DNA from: an uncultured Pseudomonadales bacterium
Lineage (GTDB): Bacteria; Pseudomonadota; Gammaproteobacteria; Pseudomonadales; Azotimanducaceae
Assembly: GCA_943787425.1 (NCBI GenBank)
Contig: CALSMJ010000003.1
Coordinates: forward strand, 62,001-126,000
Direction of reading: 5' to 3'
DNA length: 64,000 nucleotides
Under the pieces are notes generated by a model. It worked only from the letters and a program-made list of their open reading frames with translations, had not been told where the DNA came from and ran no database searches. The position numbers and the translations under genes were made by a program. Positions 63,541-64,000 of the stretch are shown here, in pieces. The first letter of the stretch is position 1. Each line of letters starts with the position of its first letter.

Positions 63541-64000
63541 TGGATTATCAAAGAATTCTAATTTTCATGGGTTTGGCCGTCACAGGTTATTTGCTTATGC
63601 TTGCTTGGCAGGAAGACTACGGTCATCAATCCACTCGAACTCAAATCGAGCCCGGCAACAACCGATCGGTCGAAGCCTTTCCATCGGAACCAGCGGCTTC
63701 TAGTGGGGACTCGTCCGCTCAAGCGCTACCGTCTGACACCTTTATTCCTAATGTCGACGTCGCACCAAAGGTCGCACCAAGTCGTTCTGCCGCCAATATT
63801 GTTCACGTTCAAACCGATGTCTTCAAGATCGACATCGACCTGATGGGTGGCGATATCGTCTCGTTGGCGCTACCTGAGTATCCCGCGGCACTGGTTGATC
63901 CCGGTCAACCTTTAAAGTTAATCGATGCAGGTAACCAATATGTCGCACAGAGCGGCTTAATTGGGCCCAATGGCACAGATAAGAATGGTGCTCGCCCGGA
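63540..64000 (+). CDS. yidC: Membrane protein insertase YidC, 5' part (runs off the window)
   Basis: About 153 residues present. [24 protein letters not shown] is the first membrane helix of the Gram-negative YidC, followed by a low-complexity linker and the start of the periplasmic beta-sandwich domain (VQTDVFKIDIDLMGGDIVSLALPEYP). ATG overlaps the yidD stop. Inserts inner-membrane proteins with or without Sec. Confidence 0.96.
   Translation, partial: MDYQRILIFMGLAVTGYLLMLAWQEDYGHQSTRTQIEPGNNRSVEAFPSEPAASSGDSSAQALPSDTFIPNVDVAPKVAPSRSAANIVHVQTDVFKIDIDLMGGDIVSLALPEYPAALVDPGQPLKLIDAGNQYVAQSGLIGPNGTDKNGARP

Overview
The window is a contiguous piece of chromosome from a free-living gammaproteobacterium. 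It runs from a truncated YheS-type ABC-F gene on the left to the replication origin (dnaA, oriC, rpmH, rnpA, yidD, yidC) on the right. Base composition is moderate and almost every gene is a conserved housekeeping gene. Several blocks have the gene order I know from Pseudomonas and relatives: polA-engB-cytochrome c4-dsbA, thrB-DUF2782-polA, dprA-LysM-def-fmt-rsmB-trkA-trkH, coxB-coxA-ctaG-coxC-SURF1-ctaB-SCO1, and gyrB-recF-dnaN-dnaA-rpmH. The Mg-type HemB, the APH-family ThrB and the PII protein also look Pseudomonas-like. A marine or aquatic member of the Pseudomonadales/Oceanospirillales side is a reasonable guess; the species cannot be named from sequence alone.

Layout. 1-5250: yheS (partial), hemB, trxA, rho, fre. 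5248-9091 (minus): hemC-hemD-hemX-hemY haem operon. 9310-15687: argH, cyaY, then lptM-lysA-dapF-DUF484-xerC-yigB. 15668-17471 (minus): thrC and a PII gene. 17985-25276: comM, a cytochrome c5, an unusual IMP dehydrogenase, an acyl-CoA/AMP ligase, dsbA, cytochrome c4, engB. 25277-26199: a 0.9-kb non-coding region that I read as two tandem small-RNA genes separated by a tandem-repeat array. 26200-30174: polA, DUF2782, thrB. 30158-37701 (mostly minus): an aa3-type cytochrome c oxidase operon with assembly factors. 38049-44375 (minus): yheV, prlC, aroE, tsaC, purE, dprA, LysM protein. 44515-50659: def, fmt, rsmB (split by a +1 frameshift), trkA, trkH, a methyltransferase. 50654-54683: a lipid A acyltransferase gene (minus, frameshifted near its end), glyQ, glyS. 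54764-62224 (minus): gyrB, recF, dnaN, a second dnaN, dnaA. 62360-62670: oriC. 62774-64000: rpmH, rnpA, yidD, yidC (partial).

The most interesting points are as follows. (1) The polA-engB intergenic region is the locus of Spot 42 in enterics and ErsA in Pseudomonas. Here it carries two related sRNA-like modules, each with a sigma-E/AlgU-like promoter, a C-rich hairpin loop and an intrinsic terminator. (2) Two different beta-clamp genes lie in tandem between dnaA and recF; the dnaA-proximal one has changed client-binding residues. (3) The only IMP dehydrogenase here is of a type I associate with anaerobic Firmicutes rather than gammaproteobacterial GuaB. (4) rsmB and the lpxL-like gene each need a one-base shift to read through. 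(5) Short tandem repeats sit next to the origin, and the cox operon lacks ctaA.
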